From: Ewingella allii
Lineage (GTDB): Bacteria > Pseudomonadota > Gammaproteobacteria > Enterobacterales > Enterobacteriaceae
NCBI RefSeq assembly: GCF_044430645.1
Contig: NZ_JAWUDN010000001.1
Location: forward strand, 620,001 to 684,000
Length of the DNA stretch: 64,000 nt
Reading direction: 5' to 3'
Positions 33,161 through 42,324 of this stretch are shown here, piece after piece (position 1 is the first letter of the stretch; the number at the start of each line of letters is the position of its first letter). The position numbers were made by a program, and so were the translations under genes. The notes below the pieces were generated by a model, which worked only from the letters and a program-made list of their open reading frames with translations, was not told the DNA's origin and ran no database searches.

Positions 33161-33185
33161 GTAGACGGCAGGTTATGCCGTCTAC
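33161..33185 (-). terminator. Hairpin after ppsR
   Basis: A perfect 10-bp stem (GTAGACGGCA with TGCCGTCTAC, 5-nt loop) lies 15 nt after the ppsR stop codon. No U tract follows on the minus strand, so it is a weak terminator or mRNA-end structure. Confidence 0.5.
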
Positions 33186-33199
33186 GTCATTAAAAGCTC

Positions 33200-34075
33200 T
33201 TAAAACATCCGGCGGCTCATGCCGAAACTGTCCATTATTTTGGCCGAAATCTCTTCTACCGAATAGTTTGTACTGTTCAGATAACGTATTTGATTTTTGC
33301 GGAACAGGGCTTCAACTTCTGACACTTCCATTCGGCATTGGCGCAGCGAAGCATAGCGGCTGTTCTCCACGCGTTCCTGACGAATCGCGGAGAGGCGCTC
33401 CGGGTTGATGGTCAAGCCAAACAGCTTATGCATATGAGGCTTAAGGGCCGGAGGAAGCTGAATGTTGTCCATGTCATCGGCGGTAAACGGGTAGTTTGCC
33501 GCGCGAATACCAAACTGTAAGGCTAAATAGAGGCTGGTGGGGGTTTTGCCACAGCGTGATACGCCCAACAAAATGACCTGAGCCTGATCTAAATTGCGTA
33601 GTGATATGCCGTCATCGTGGGCCAACGTGTAGTCAATGGCCGCGATACGGGCGTCATACTTAGTGATGTTGCTGGCCGTCAGGCCGTGAGTACGATTGGC
33701 AACGGGCGTAGGTTCAACGCCTAGCTCATTTTGCAATGGCGCAACCAATGACTGCACGATGTCCTGACAAAAGCCTTCACTGCTGGCAATAATATCGCGC
33801 ACTTCGCGCGAGATAATGGAATAGAAGACCAGCGGACGAGCGCCGGTCTTTGCATAGATATCATTGATTTGCTGGCAGACGGCCTTGGCTCGCCCTTCAT
33901 TCTCCACAAAGGGCAGCGAGAAGGTTGTCGCATTAACCGGGAATTGAGAAAGGACCGCGTGCCCCAACACTTCCGCCGTAATGGCAGTACCATCCGAAAT
34001 GTAAAATACACATCTATCCACATCAAACTCCTGAATTTCGTTAATTCGGCAAGCTCGCTCAGCCAGCATTTTCAT
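33200..34075 (-). CDS. ppsR: PEP synthetase regulatory protein (bifunctional kinase/pyrophosphorylase)
   Basis: A DUF299 family enzyme that inactivates PEP synthetase by ADP-dependent phosphorylation of a Thr and reactivates it by Pi-dependent dephosphorylation. The P-loop GVSRCGKTPTSLYLA and RTHGL segments are clear; FYISDGTAITAEVLGHA is the N-terminal family mark. As read from 34075 it is 291 aa, about 14 longer than E. coli PpsR; 34069 is another possible start. It is divergent from its target gene ppsA. Confidence 0.95.
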   Translation of the reverse strand: MKMLAERACRINEIQEFDVDRCVFYISDGTAITAEVLGHAVLSQFPVNATTFSLPFVENEGRAKAVCQQINDIYAKTGARPLVFYSIISREVRDIIASSEGFCQDIVQSLVAPLQNELGVEPTPVANRTHGLTASNITKYDARIAAIDYTLAHDDGISLRNLDQAQVILLGVSRCGKTPTSLYLALQFGIRAANYPFTADDMDNIQLPPALKPHMHKLFGLTINPERLSAIRQERVENSRYASLRQCRMEVSEVEALFRKNQIRYLNSTNYSVEEISAKIMDSFGMSRRMF

Positions 34076-34384
34076 TTATCTTTCGCATTAGATAAACAGT
34101 AATAGTCTTATTGGGTGGAAATAAAAAGCAGAAGAATTTTATTGCGCAAACTTTGCGAGATATTGCGCAAATTGACTGAGAAAAATGAAATGACATTTTA
34201 TTTTTTCCGAGGTGTTACGCAGAGTTTTGATTTGCTTCAGCAGAGATTCAGCATTAGGCGTAAGGTGGTTGGCAAGAGGAGAGTGTGTTGCATGTCTTCC
34301 TGATTTGTAAGGAATTACTGGTTTTTTACAGCAAGCTGGATGGTGCCAGCTTTGGAATTTTCTTAAACAGAAATAGTTTCAGTT

Positions 34385-34398
34385 GCTGGATCGATTCA
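34385..34398 (+). promoter_or_regulatory. Cra (FruR) box and promoter of ppsA
   Basis: GCTGGATCGATTCA matches the Cra operator pattern GCTGAATCGATTCA at 13 of 14 bases. A -10-like TATGCT is at 34422-34427, putting the box centre near -42. In E. coli Cra activates ppsA from this kind of position. The 458-nt ppsR-ppsA gap shows nothing else I recognise. Confidence 0.75.
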
Positions 34399-34533
34399 CC
34401 TGTCCAAAGATTATTGTTCTCTATGCTAGTCTGAAATAACTGACCGTTTTTCAGTAATACGCCAATTTCCGTACATCAACTATTAGTCTGCTTATTCGTC
34501 AGCAGCCTATTGAAATTAAGAAAGGATTGTTTC

Positions 34534-36912
34534 ATGGCCAATCTCGAACCCGATTTACGCAATGTTATCTGGTACAACCAGTTAGGTATGAACGACGTTG
34601 ACAAGGTCGGGGGTAAGAATGCGTCCTTGGGGGAAATGATCACCAATCTGTCTGATTTGGGCGTATCCGTACCCAATGGCTTTGCGACCAGTTCAAAAGC
34701 CTTTAATGACTTTTTGGACCAGAGCGGCGTCAACACGCGCATCCACGATTTGCTCGATAGCATTGATGTGGACGACATTGCCCAGTTGACCAAAGCCGGC
34801 GCGCAGATCCGTCAGTGGATTGTGGAAACACCTTTCCAGCCAGAGCTGGAAAAAGATATCCGCCAGGCCTATCAGCAATTGTCTGAAGGTGAAAAAGACG
34901 CCTCCTTCGCCGTGCGCTCTTCCGCCACTGCCGAAGATATGCCAGACGCGTCGTTTGCTGGCCAGCAGGAAACCTTTCTTAACGTACAGGGCTTTGATGC
35001 CATTTTGACGGCCATCAAGCACGTGTATGCATCCTTATTTAATGATCGTGCGATCTCTTATCGCGTGCATCAGGGCTATGACCATCGCGGCGTGGCGCTA
35101 TCCGCCGGGGTTCAGCGCATGGTGCGTTCTGATTTGGCCGCCGCAGGCGTGATGTTCACCATTGATACTGAGTCCGGTTTTGATCAGGTGGTGTTCATCA
35201 CGTCCGCCTACGGGTTGGGCGAGATGGTGGTGCAGGGCGCGGTGAACCCTGACGAGTTCTACGTCCACAAACCAACGCTTGCCAAAAACAAACCGGCCAT
35301 CGTGCGCCGCACCATGGGGTCAAAAAAGATCCGCATGGTCTATGCCGACAGCCAAGAGCACGGCAAGCAGGTGCAGATTGAAGATGTGCCCGCTGAGCTA
35401 AGCGATCGCTTCTCGCTGACCGATGAAGAGATTCAGGCGTTAGCGCGTCAGGCATTATTAATTGAAAAACACTATGGCCGGCCGATGGATATCGAGTGGG
35501 CCAAGGATGGTCACAATAACAAACTCTACATTGTGCAGGCACGCCCAGAGACCGTCCGTTCTAACGGGCAGGTGATGGAGCGCTACCAGCTCAATGGCAG
35601 CAGCAAAGTGTTGGTGGAAGGGCGTGCTATCGGGCATCGCATTGGCGCGGGTCCGGTGAAAATCATCCATGACATCAGCGAAATGCACCATGTTAAAGCC
35701 GGTGACATTTTGGTCACTGACATGACCGATCCCGATTGGGAACCGATCATGAAGAAAGCCTCGGCGATTGTCACCAATCGCGGCGGGCGTACCTGCCATG
35801 CGGCTATTATTGCCCGCGAACTGGGCATTCCGGCGGTGGTAGGCTGCGGCGACGCCACTGAGAGGCTAAAAGAGAACCAGAAAGTTACGGTATCTTGCTC
35901 CGAAGGCGACACCGGCTATGTCTACGAAGATGAGCTGGACTTCAGCGTGCAAAGTTCGGAAGTTAACGAACTGCCAGAGCTGCCGCTGAAAATCATGATG
36001 AACATCGGTAACCCTGACCGCGCCTTCGACTTTGCCTGTCTGCCGAATGAAGGGGTGGGGCTGGCGCGTCTTGAGTTCATCATCAACCGCATGATCGGCG
36101 TGCATCCAAAAGCCTTGCTGGAATTCGACCAGCAGGAACCGGCATTGCAGGAAGAGATCAGCAAGCTTATCCAAGGTTACGATAGCCCGCGTGAATACTA
36201 CGTGGCGCGTTTGACGGAAGGGATCGCCACCCTTGGCGCTGCCTTCTGGCCAAAACGCGTGATTGTGCGTCTGTCTGACTTTAAGTCTAACGAATACGCC
36301 AATCTGGTGGGTGGCGAGAAGTACGAGCCACACGAAGAGAACCCGATGCTGGGCTTCCGTGGCGCGGGCCGCTATGTGTCGGACAACTTCCGCGACTGCT
36401 TCGCCCTCGAGTGTGAAGCCATGAAGCGAGTGCGTAACGATATGGATCTCACGAACGTTGAAGTGATGATCCCGTTTGTGCGTACCGTGGCGCAGGCTGA
36501 AGCCGTAGTGGCCGAGCTGGCGCGGCAAGGTCTGAAACGTGGCGAAAATGCCCTGAAAGTGATCATGATGTGTGAGATCCCTTCCAACGCCTTGCTGGCT
36601 GAGCAATTCCTCGAGCACTTCGACGGCTTCTCAATCGGCTCTAACGACATGACCCAGCTGACTTTGGGCCTTGACCGAGATTCTGGCGTGGTGTCTGAAC
36701 TCTTTGACGAGCGCAACGAGGCAGTCAAGGCACTGCTGTCGATGGCAATTAAAGCCGCCAAGAAACAGGGCAAATACGTGGGTATCTGCGGGCAGGGGCC
36801 TTCTGACCATCAGGACTTCGCGCAATGGTTAATGGAGGAGGGGATCGACAGCTTGTCCCTTAACCCAGACACCGTAGTGCAAACCTGGCTGGCGCTGGCA
36901 GAAAAGAAATAA
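34534..36912 (+). CDS. ppsA: Phosphoenolpyruvate synthase
   Basis: Converts pyruvate and ATP to PEP, AMP and Pi for gluconeogenesis. The 792-aa length equals E. coli PpsA. The N-terminal ATP-grasp domain (VGGKNASLGEM; FAVRSSATAEDMPDASFAGQQET) is followed by the phosphohistidine domain with GGRTCHAAIIARELGIPAVVG. The regulatory Thr and catalytic His are both in GGRTCH. The C-terminal PEP-binding barrel has GSNDMTQLTLGLDRDS. The start at 34534 has AAAGGA upstream; a TTG at 34510 is rejected. PpsR, encoded divergently, controls activity. Confidence 0.97.
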   Translation: MANLEPDLRNVIWYNQLGMNDVDKVGGKNASLGEMITNLSDLGVSVPNGFATSSKAFNDFLDQSGVNTRIHDLLDSIDVDDIAQLTKAGAQIRQWIVETPFQPELEKDIRQAYQQLSEGEKDASFAVRSSATAEDMPDASFAGQQETFLNVQGFDAILTAIKHVYASLFNDRAISYRVHQGYDHRGVALSAGVQRMVRSDLAAAGVMFTIDTESGFDQVVFITSAYGLGEMVVQGAVNPDEFYVHKPTLAKNKPAIVRRTMGSKKIRMVYADSQEHGKQVQIEDVPAELSDRFSLTDEEIQALARQALLIEKHYGRPMDIEWAKDGHNNKLYIVQARPETVRSNGQVMERYQLNGSSKVLVEGRAIGHRIGAGPVKIIHDISEMHHVKAGDILVTDMTDPDWEPIMKKASAIVTNRGGRTCHAAIIARELGIPAVVGCGDATERLKENQKVTVSCSEGDTGYVYEDELDFSVQSSEVNELPELPLKIMMNIGNPDRAFDFACLPNEGVGLARLEFIINRMIGVHPKALLEFDQQEPALQEEISKLIQGYDSPREYYVARLTEGIATLGAAFWPKRVIVRLSDFKSNEYANLVGGEKYEPHEENPMLGFRGAGRYVSDNFRDCFALECEAMKRVRNDMDLTNVEVMIPFVRTVAQAEAVVAELARQGLKRGENALKVIMMCEIPSNALLAEQFLEHFDGFSIGSNDMTQLTLGLDRDSGVVSELFDERNEAVKALLSMAIKAAKKQGKYVGICGQGPSDHQDFAQWLMEEGIDSLSLNPDTVVQTWLALAEKK

Positions 36913-36944
36913 TCGGCAAGTATTGCTGAACACCCAACACTTAT

Positions 36945-36974
36945 AAGCCGTGGCCCTAAGCCACGGCTTTTTTT
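36945..36974 (+). terminator. Rho-independent terminator after ppsA
   Basis: A perfect 10-bp stem AAGCCGTGGC/GCCACGGCTT with a 5-nt loop is followed by a T run, 33 nt after the ppsA stop. Confidence 0.93.
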
Positions 36975-37053
36975 ATGGCCAAAGGGGCAAAATAAGGGAT
37001 CAGTGGGGGTAAATAAGAGGAGGGTTTTTCGAGCGATTTGCTGAATGATGGAC

Positions 37054-37161
37054 AAAAAAAGGCCCGTCATTGGAGACAGGCAAAGACTACACACAGCAAT
37101 TTCGTTTTATGCCAGCTAGGGGAAAGCTTGCATATAAATCAGGAGGTTGAAATCCAAACTG
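37054..37161 (-). ncRNA. rprA: RprA small RNA
   Basis: On the minus strand the 3' part contains AATTGCTGTGTGTAGTCTTT, identical to a block of E. coli RprA. It is followed by the same kind of terminator hairpin (GCCTGTC...GACGGGC then seven T). Upstream, TGATTTATA and the CCCCTAGCTGG region resemble the E. coli domain that base-pairs with rpoS. The 5' end is placed about 7 nt after a -10-like TAGTAT (37173-37168), giving about 108 nt; E. coli RprA is about 105. RprA is an Hfq-dependent sRNA that activates rpoS translation. It lies beside ydiK as in E. coli. Confidence 0.9.
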
Positions 37162-37196
37162 TTAACAATACTAGGGTTGCATAGTCTTTCAGTCTG

Positions 37197-37210
37197 TAAG
37201 AATACTCTTA
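37197..37210 (-). promoter_or_regulatory. RcsB box of rprA
   Basis: Read on the minus strand, TAAGAGTATTCTTA agrees with the RcsAB/RcsB box consensus TAAGAATATTCCTA at 12 of 14 positions. Its centre is about 42 nt upstream of the inferred rprA start. In E. coli rprA is a main target of RcsB under envelope stress. Confidence 0.75.
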
Positions 37211-37319
37211 ATAGTAATTATTTCGATAGTTAACTAATTAACTGGGTTTATGAATGAGAAAAATGCCAAAGAGAAATTGCGCGGAAGTTTTATTGCGAGG
37301 GGATAAAAGAAGAGAAAAT

Positions 37320-37359
37320 GCCACCTGCAAAACGCTTGCTTAAAGCGCGTGCAGGCGGC
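37320..37359 (-). terminator. Terminator of ydiK
   Basis: A 10-bp arm pair (37320-37329 with 37350-37359, one G-U) encloses a smaller inner stem and lies 12 nt after the ydiK stop. The minus-strand flank is T-rich (ATTTTCTCTTCTTTT). It is a probable terminator. Confidence 0.65.
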
Positions 37360-37370
37360 GTTTTTAAGTC

Positions 37371-38468
37371 TTACTCGTCGAGCGCTTTTACCACCTGATC
37401 GATATTTTTCTCAGGTTCTGGCGCTTCGTTAACCCATAAGGAAATCAGGCGATAAGAGACTGCCAGAACGACCGGACCGATAAACAGACCAATCATGCCG
37501 AAGGCGAACAAGCCACCGATAACCCCTGATAGAATCAGCAGCATCGGTAAGTCAGCGCCCATTCGGATGAGGACCGGACGCAGCACGTTGTCGAGTGAAC
37601 CCACCACACAGCTCCACACCAGCAGCACTGTCCCCCAGGTATTGTCGCCGGTCCAGTACAGCCAGACGATTGCCGGGATCAGCACCAGCAGTGGCCCGAT
37701 TTGCGCTACGCAGCAAACGAACATCACCACGGTCAGCACGGTAGCGTAAGGAATACCGGCGATGGCTAAACCAATGCCGCCCAATACGGACTGCACAATC
37801 GCAGTAACTACCACGCCCAGCGCGACAGCACGGATGGCTTGACCCGCAAGGATAACCGCCGCGTCGCCGCGATCGGCTGCCAGGCGGATGGCAAAGTGGC
37901 GGATGCCCATGCCAACCTGTTCGCCACGGCTATAAAGCAGGGCGCTGAATAGCAGCATCAGAGAACAGTGGACGATGAAGCGACCCAAATGTCCGGCCTG
38001 AGTGACAAACCACGAGGCAGTCTGACCGACATATGGCTGAACCTTACCCATCAACGCGCTACCGCCGCCGTTAATCAGCGAGTGCCAGCCGCTGTAGAGC
38101 TTGTGTCCCACCAGCGGGATAGCCTGTAGCCATTTAAAGTCCGGCATATGCAGGCTTGAAGGGTTGCTGGCGAGTTCGACCAGTGGTGTACCATTTTCAA
38201 TCGCGCTGCTGACCAGCAGCGCGATAGGTAAAACGAAAAGCAGAATTAACAGCAGCGTCATCACTATCACCGCCAGAAAACGCTTACCCCAGAGCAATCT
38301 TTGCAATTTGATCATTAACGGCCAGGTGGCGATAACCACCATGCCAGCCCAAGCAAAGCCTAAAATAAAGGGTTGAACAACCCAAATACTGGCCACCGTC
38401 ATCAGAGCAATAAACAGCACCCCAAACATAATTTGAGGTAAATCATAACGCTTCATCGGGAGATTCAT
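37371..38468 (-). CDS. ydiK: AI-2E family membrane transporter YdiK
   Basis: A 365-aa inner-membrane protein of the AI-2E exporter/PerM superfamily. Seven or eight hydrophobic helices are seen: two pairs at the N-terminus, a soluble stretch (residues about 90-150), then helices rich in Gly around AVALGVVVTAIVQSVLGGIGLAIAG and ILSGVIGGLFAFGMIGLFIGPVVLAV. It matches E. coli YdiK along its length. The substrate is not established. rprA lies downstream of it, on the same strand. Confidence 0.92.
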   Translation of the reverse strand: MNLPMKRYDLPQIMFGVLFIALMTVASIWVVQPFILGFAWAGMVVIATWPLMIKLQRLLWGKRFLAVIVMTLLLILLFVLPIALLVSSAIENGTPLVELASNPSSLHMPDFKWLQAIPLVGHKLYSGWHSLINGGGSALMGKVQPYVGQTASWFVTQAGHLGRFIVHCSLMLLFSALLYSRGEQVGMGIRHFAIRLAADRGDAAVILAGQAIRAVALGVVVTAIVQSVLGGIGLAIAGIPYATVLTVVMFVCCVAQIGPLLVLIPAIVWLYWTGDNTWGTVLLVWSCVVGSLDNVLRPVLIRMGADLPMLLILSGVIGGLFAFGMIGLFIGPVVLAVSYRLISLWVNEAPEPEKNIDQVVKALDE

Positions 38469-38737
38469 TCTTGGTTCTCATAGTAAAAACAAGGCTTAAG
38501 CCCACATATTACGGACAAATACTGCTTTTCATAACTGGATAAGCATGGAGCATTTCTTCATTTTTGGACAATAGATCGCACTTTTTGTTGCGCCAGACAT
38601 CTGTGCGCGCAGGCGCTATCGGTGGATGATTATAGTCAACCTTACGCAGACGAAGCGCTTGAAAACGAAGTATGTTAGTTTTTATGTTGGGTAATGAACA
38701 GGGCCCGGCAAACAACAACAAAATAGAGTCGAAATAA
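38469..38737. other. Divergent ydiK-ydiJ promoter region
   Basis: A 269-nt gap between divergently read genes. It must contain the promoters for both. No strong -10/-35 pair or operator was identified with confidence. Confidence 0.5.
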
Positions 38738-41700
38738 ATGATCCCACAGATTTCACAGGCACCCGGCGTCATTCAACTGGTGCTCGATTTTTTGGAAGCG
38801 TTAAAAAAAGACGGGTTCACCGGCGATGTGACAACCAGCTACGCCGATAGATTGACGATGGCGACCGACAATAGCGTCTATCAGTTATTGCCGGATGCCG
38901 TGCTGTTCCCGATGGCGACCTCTGACGTGGCCTTATTGGCGCGTCTCGCCGGGCAGGAGCGTTTTAAATCTCTGGTATTCACCCCGCGCGGCGGTGGTAC
39001 TGGCACCAACGGCCAGTCGTTAAACCGGGGAATTGTGGTTGATATGTCCCGTCATATGAATCGCATCCTAGATGTTAACGTCGAGCAGGGCTGGGTGAAG
39101 GTTGAAGCGGGGGTGATTAAAGACCAGCTGAATGACTATTTGCGCCCACTCGGCTATTTCTTCTCCCCTGAGCTGTCGACCAGTAACCGCGCGACGCTGG
39201 GTGGCATGATCAACACCGACGCTTCGGGTCAGGGTTCACTGGTGTATGGCAAAACCTCAGACCACGTTCTCGGGCTGCGGGCGATTGTGATTGGCGGCGA
39301 GATGCTCGACACCACCTCCATGCCGACGGCGCTGGCTGACAAGCTGGGTGAAGAGAATTCGGTGATTGGTCGGATTTATCGCACCGTGTTAGATAGCTGC
39401 CGCGACAACCGCGCGCTGGTTATCGAAAAATTCCCCAAACTTAACCGCTTCCTCACCGGTTATGACTTGCGCCACGTATTAAGCGACGACCTGCAAAACT
39501 TCAACCTGACTCGCATCCTCACGGGTTCAGAAGGATCGCTGGCCTTTATCACCGAAGCGCGGCTGAACATCACGCCAATCCCGAAAGTGCGCCGTCTGGT
39601 CAATATTAAATATGACTCTTTCAACTCCGCGCTGCGCAATGCGCCGCTGATGGTTGAGGCCAATGCCCTGTCGGTGGAAACGGTCGACTCCAAAGTGCTG
39701 AATCTGGCGCGGGAAGATATCGTCTGGCACACCGTGCGTGACTACATTACCGACGTCCCCGGCAAAGACATGCAGGGGCTGAATATTGTCGAGTTCGCAG
39801 GTGATGACGGCGTGTTGATCGAGCGTCAGGTTGAATCGCTTTGTGAACGTCTCGACAGTTTAATCAGCGACGGCGAAGCCGGGGTGATTGGCTATCAGAT
39901 TTGCGCCGACCTGCCGGGCATTGAGCGTATTTACAATATGCGCAAAAAGGCCGTCGGCCTGCTAGGGAATGCCAAAGGGCAGGCCAAGCCGCTGCCGTTT
40001 GCCGAAGACACCTGCGTGCCGCCGCAGCATCTGGCTGACTATATTGTTGAATTCCGCGCACTGCTCGACAGCCATAACCTGAGTTACGGCATGTTCGGCC
40101 ACGTCGACGCCGGGGTGCTTCACGTCCGCCCGGCTCTGGATATGTGTGACCCGCAACAAGAAGTCCTGCTGAAGCAGATTTCTGACCAAGTAGTGGCGTT
40201 AACTGCCAAATACGGCGGCCTGTTGTGGGGCGAGCATGGTAAAGGCTTCCGCGCCGAATACAGCCCGGCGTTCTTCGGCGAAGAGCTGTTCCACGAGCTG
40301 CGCCGCATTAAATCGGTCTTCGACCCGGACAATCGGCTCAACCCCGGCAAGATTTGTGCGCCTTTAGACAACGACGAGCCGATGATGAAAGTGGACGCGG
40401 TCAAGCGCGGCACCTTTGATCGACGGATTCCTCTCGAGGTTCGCCAGTCCTTCCGTGGCGCAATGGAGTGTAACGGCAACGGCCTGTGCTTTAACTTTGA
40501 TGTGAAAAGCCCGATGTGCCCGTCAATGAAAATTACCGGCAGCCGCATTCACTCGCCGAAAGGCCGTGCCGGGCTGGTGCGCGAATGGCTGCGCCTACTG
40601 GCAGAGCAGGGCGTAGATCCGCTGGCGCTGGAAAATGCCTTGCCGCAGCAAGGAGTGAGCTTCCGCGGGCTTATCGACCGGACGCGCAATACCTGGCATG
40701 CCAATAAGGGCGAGTACGATTTCTCTCATGAAGTGAAAGAGGCGATGTCCGGCTGTCTGGCCTGTAAGGCTTGCTCGACCCAGTGCCCGATAAAAATCGA
40801 CGTGCCGGGCTTCCGCTCGCGCTTCTTGCAGCTCTACCACACGCGCTATCTTCGCCCGATGCGTGACCATTTGGTCGCTGGAGTGGAAAGCTATACGCCG
40901 CTGATGGCGAAGGTGCCGAAGGTGTTCAACTTCTTCTTTAGCCAGCCTTGGGTGCGAGAGATGAGTCGCAAAAGCATCGGCATGGTCGATCTGCCGCTGC
41001 TATCTACGCCAACCCTGCGCCAACAGCTGCTGGGGCATAACGCGACCACCATGACGCTGGAGCAGTTGGAGAAAATTAGTCCTTCCCAGCGCAACCAGTA
41101 TGTACTGATTGTGCAGGACCCCTTCACCAGCTATTACGATGCACAGGTGGTGGCCGATTTCGTGCGGCTAGTAGAGAAGCTGGGCTTGAAGCCCGTCTTG
41201 CTGCCGTTTTCACCGAACGGCAAGGCGCAGCACATCAAAGGCTTCTTGCAGCGTTTCGCCAAAACCGCCAAGAAAACTTCCATCTTCCTCAACCGCGTGG
41301 CGCAGTTGGGCATGCCGCTGGTGGGGGTCGATCCTGCCTTGGTGCTTTGCTATCGCGATGAATACAAAGAGATCCTGGGCGAAGCTCGCGGCTCGTTTGA
41401 GGTGCAATTGGTCCACGAGTGGCTGAGCACCTTGCTGGCGGATCGCCCGGAGCAGCAGCAAAGCGGCGAGTCTTGGTATCTGTTCGGCCACTGTACGGAA
41501 AGCACGGCGCTGCCAACCAGCGGCAAGCAGTGGGGGGATATTTTCGCCCGCTACGGCGCCAAGCTGGAAAACGTCAGCGTCGGCTGCTGCGGCATGGCGG
41601 GGACTTACGGCCACGAGAGCAAGAATATTCAAAACTCGCTAGGTATTTACGAGCTGTCATGGCACCAATCCTTACAGCGTCTGCCGCGCCAGCGCTGTCT

Positions 41701-41794
41701 GGCGACCGGCTATTCGTGCCGCAGTCAGGTAAAACGTATTGAAGGCAATGGGCTGCGGCATCCTTTGCAAGCCTTGCTGGAAATGATCCCTTAA
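38738..41794 (+). CDS. ydiJ: FAD-binding and Fe-S oxidoreductase YdiJ (probable D-2-hydroxyglutarate dehydrogenase)
   Basis: A 1018-aa fusion. An N-terminal PCMH-type FAD domain carries FTPRGGGTGTNGQSLNRGIVVDMS and TLGGMINTDASGQGSLVYGKTSDHV. Next is an FAD-oxidase C-terminal domain (GMFGHVDAGVLHVRP, GEHGKG). A ferredoxin-like section follows, with CLACKACSTQCPIKIDVPG near residue 675 and extra Cys at MECNGNGLCFNFD. The end is a CCG-type domain with SVGCCGMAGTYGHE. This GlpC/GlcD-like arrangement is that of E. coli YdiJ. Homologues have been reported to oxidise D-2-hydroxyglutarate; I recall this without a source to hand. menI follows by 15 nt. Confidence 0.93.
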   Translation: MIPQISQAPGVIQLVLDFLEALKKDGFTGDVTTSYADRLTMATDNSVYQLLPDAVLFPMATSDVALLARLAGQERFKSLVFTPRGGGTGTNGQSLNRGIVVDMSRHMNRILDVNVEQGWVKVEAGVIKDQLNDYLRPLGYFFSPELSTSNRATLGGMINTDASGQGSLVYGKTSDHVLGLRAIVIGGEMLDTTSMPTALADKLGEENSVIGRIYRTVLDSCRDNRALVIEKFPKLNRFLTGYDLRHVLSDDLQNFNLTRILTGSEGSLAFITEARLNITPIPKVRRLVNIKYDSFNSALRNAPLMVEANALSVETVDSKVLNLAREDIVWHTVRDYITDVPGKDMQGLNIVEFAGDDGVLIERQVESLCERLDSLISDGEAGVIGYQICADLPGIERIYNMRKKAVGLLGNAKGQAKPLPFAEDTCVPPQHLADYIVEFRALLDSHNLSYGMFGHVDAGVLHVRPALDMCDPQQEVLLKQISDQVVALTAKYGGLLWGEHGKGFRAEYSPAFFGEELFHELRRIKSVFDPDNRLNPGKICAPLDNDEPMMKVDAVKRGTFDRRIPLEVRQSFRGAMECNGNGLCFNFDVKSPMCPSMKITGSRIHSPKGRAGLVREWLRLLAEQGVDPLALENALPQQGVSFRGLIDRTRNTWHANKGEYDFSHEVKEAMSGCLACKACSTQCPIKIDVPGFRSRFLQLYHTRYLRPMRDHLVAGVESYTPLMAKVPKVFNFFFSQPWVREMSRKSIGMVDLPLLSTPTLRQQLLGHNATTMTLEQLEKISPSQRNQYVLIVQDPFTSYYDAQVVADFVRLVEKLGLKPVLLPFSPNGKAQHIKGFLQRFAKTAKKTSIFLNRVAQLGMPLVGVDPALVLCYRDEYKEILGEARGSFEVQLVHEWLSTLLADRPEQQQSGESWYLFGHCTESTALPTSGKQWGDIFARYGAKLENVSVGCCGMAGTYGHESKNIQNSLGIYELSWHQSLQRLPRQRCLATGYSCRSQVKRIEGNGLRHPLQALLEMIP

Positions 41795-41809
41795 CGGAAA
41801 GGAAACCCT

Positions 41810-42226
41810 ATGACATTGTGGAAACGGCAAACCACCCTTGAGGCGCTAAACGCCAGCGGGCAGGGCTGCATGGTCGGGCACGTGGGCATTGAGTTCACGC
41901 TGCTGGCTGACGACCATCTTGAGGCCACCATGCCTGTCGACCAAAGGACCACCCAGCCGTTCGGCCTGTTGCACGGCGGCGCTTCCGTGGTGCTGGCGGA
42001 GTCGATGGGTTCGATGGCGGGCTACCTGTGCAGCGAGGGCGAGCAGAAAGTGGTGGGCGTCGAGATCAACGCCAACCACCTGCGCTCGGCAACCAAGGGC
42101 AGGGTGAAGGGCGTGTGCCGCGCCCTGCACACCGGCAGGCGCAATCAGGTGTGGCAGATTGAAATTTTCGATGAGCAGGAGAGGCTGTGCTGCATTTCGC
42201 GGCTAACCACGATGATCATCGATTGA
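41810..42226 (+). CDS. menI: 1,4-dihydroxy-2-naphthoyl-CoA hydrolase (YdiI)
   Basis: A 138-aa hotdog-fold thioesterase that releases dihydroxynaphthoate in menaquinone synthesis. QPFGLLHGGASVVLAESMGSMAG contains the catalytic Glu and His-Gly-Gly turn; VGVEINANHLRSATKGRVKG is the second conserved block. Close to E. coli YdiI (136 aa). It is 15 nt downstream of ydiJ, so probably co-transcribed, as in E. coli. GGAAAGGAAA precedes the ATG. Confidence 0.94.
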   Translation: MTLWKRQTTLEALNASGQGCMVGHVGIEFTLLADDHLEATMPVDQRTTQPFGLLHGGASVVLAESMGSMAGYLCSEGEQKVVGVEINANHLRSATKGRVKGVCRALHTGRRNQVWQIEIFDEQERLCCISRLTTMIID

Positions 42227-42254
42227 TCGACTGAAATGTTAATGGAAGTGCATC

Positions 42255-42285
42255 AGGCAGACATATTTCCCTATGTCTGCCTTTT
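42255..42285 (+). terminator. Terminator after menI
   Basis: A perfect 10-bp stem AGGCAGACAT/ATGTCTGCCT with an 8-nt loop and TTTT lies 29 nt after the menI stop. With menI and the next gene convergent, it may also serve the minus strand weakly. Confidence 0.85.
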
Positions 42286-42324
42286 ATTTGCGACAAGCCT
42301 GGCGGCTAATCGATTGAAATGTCT

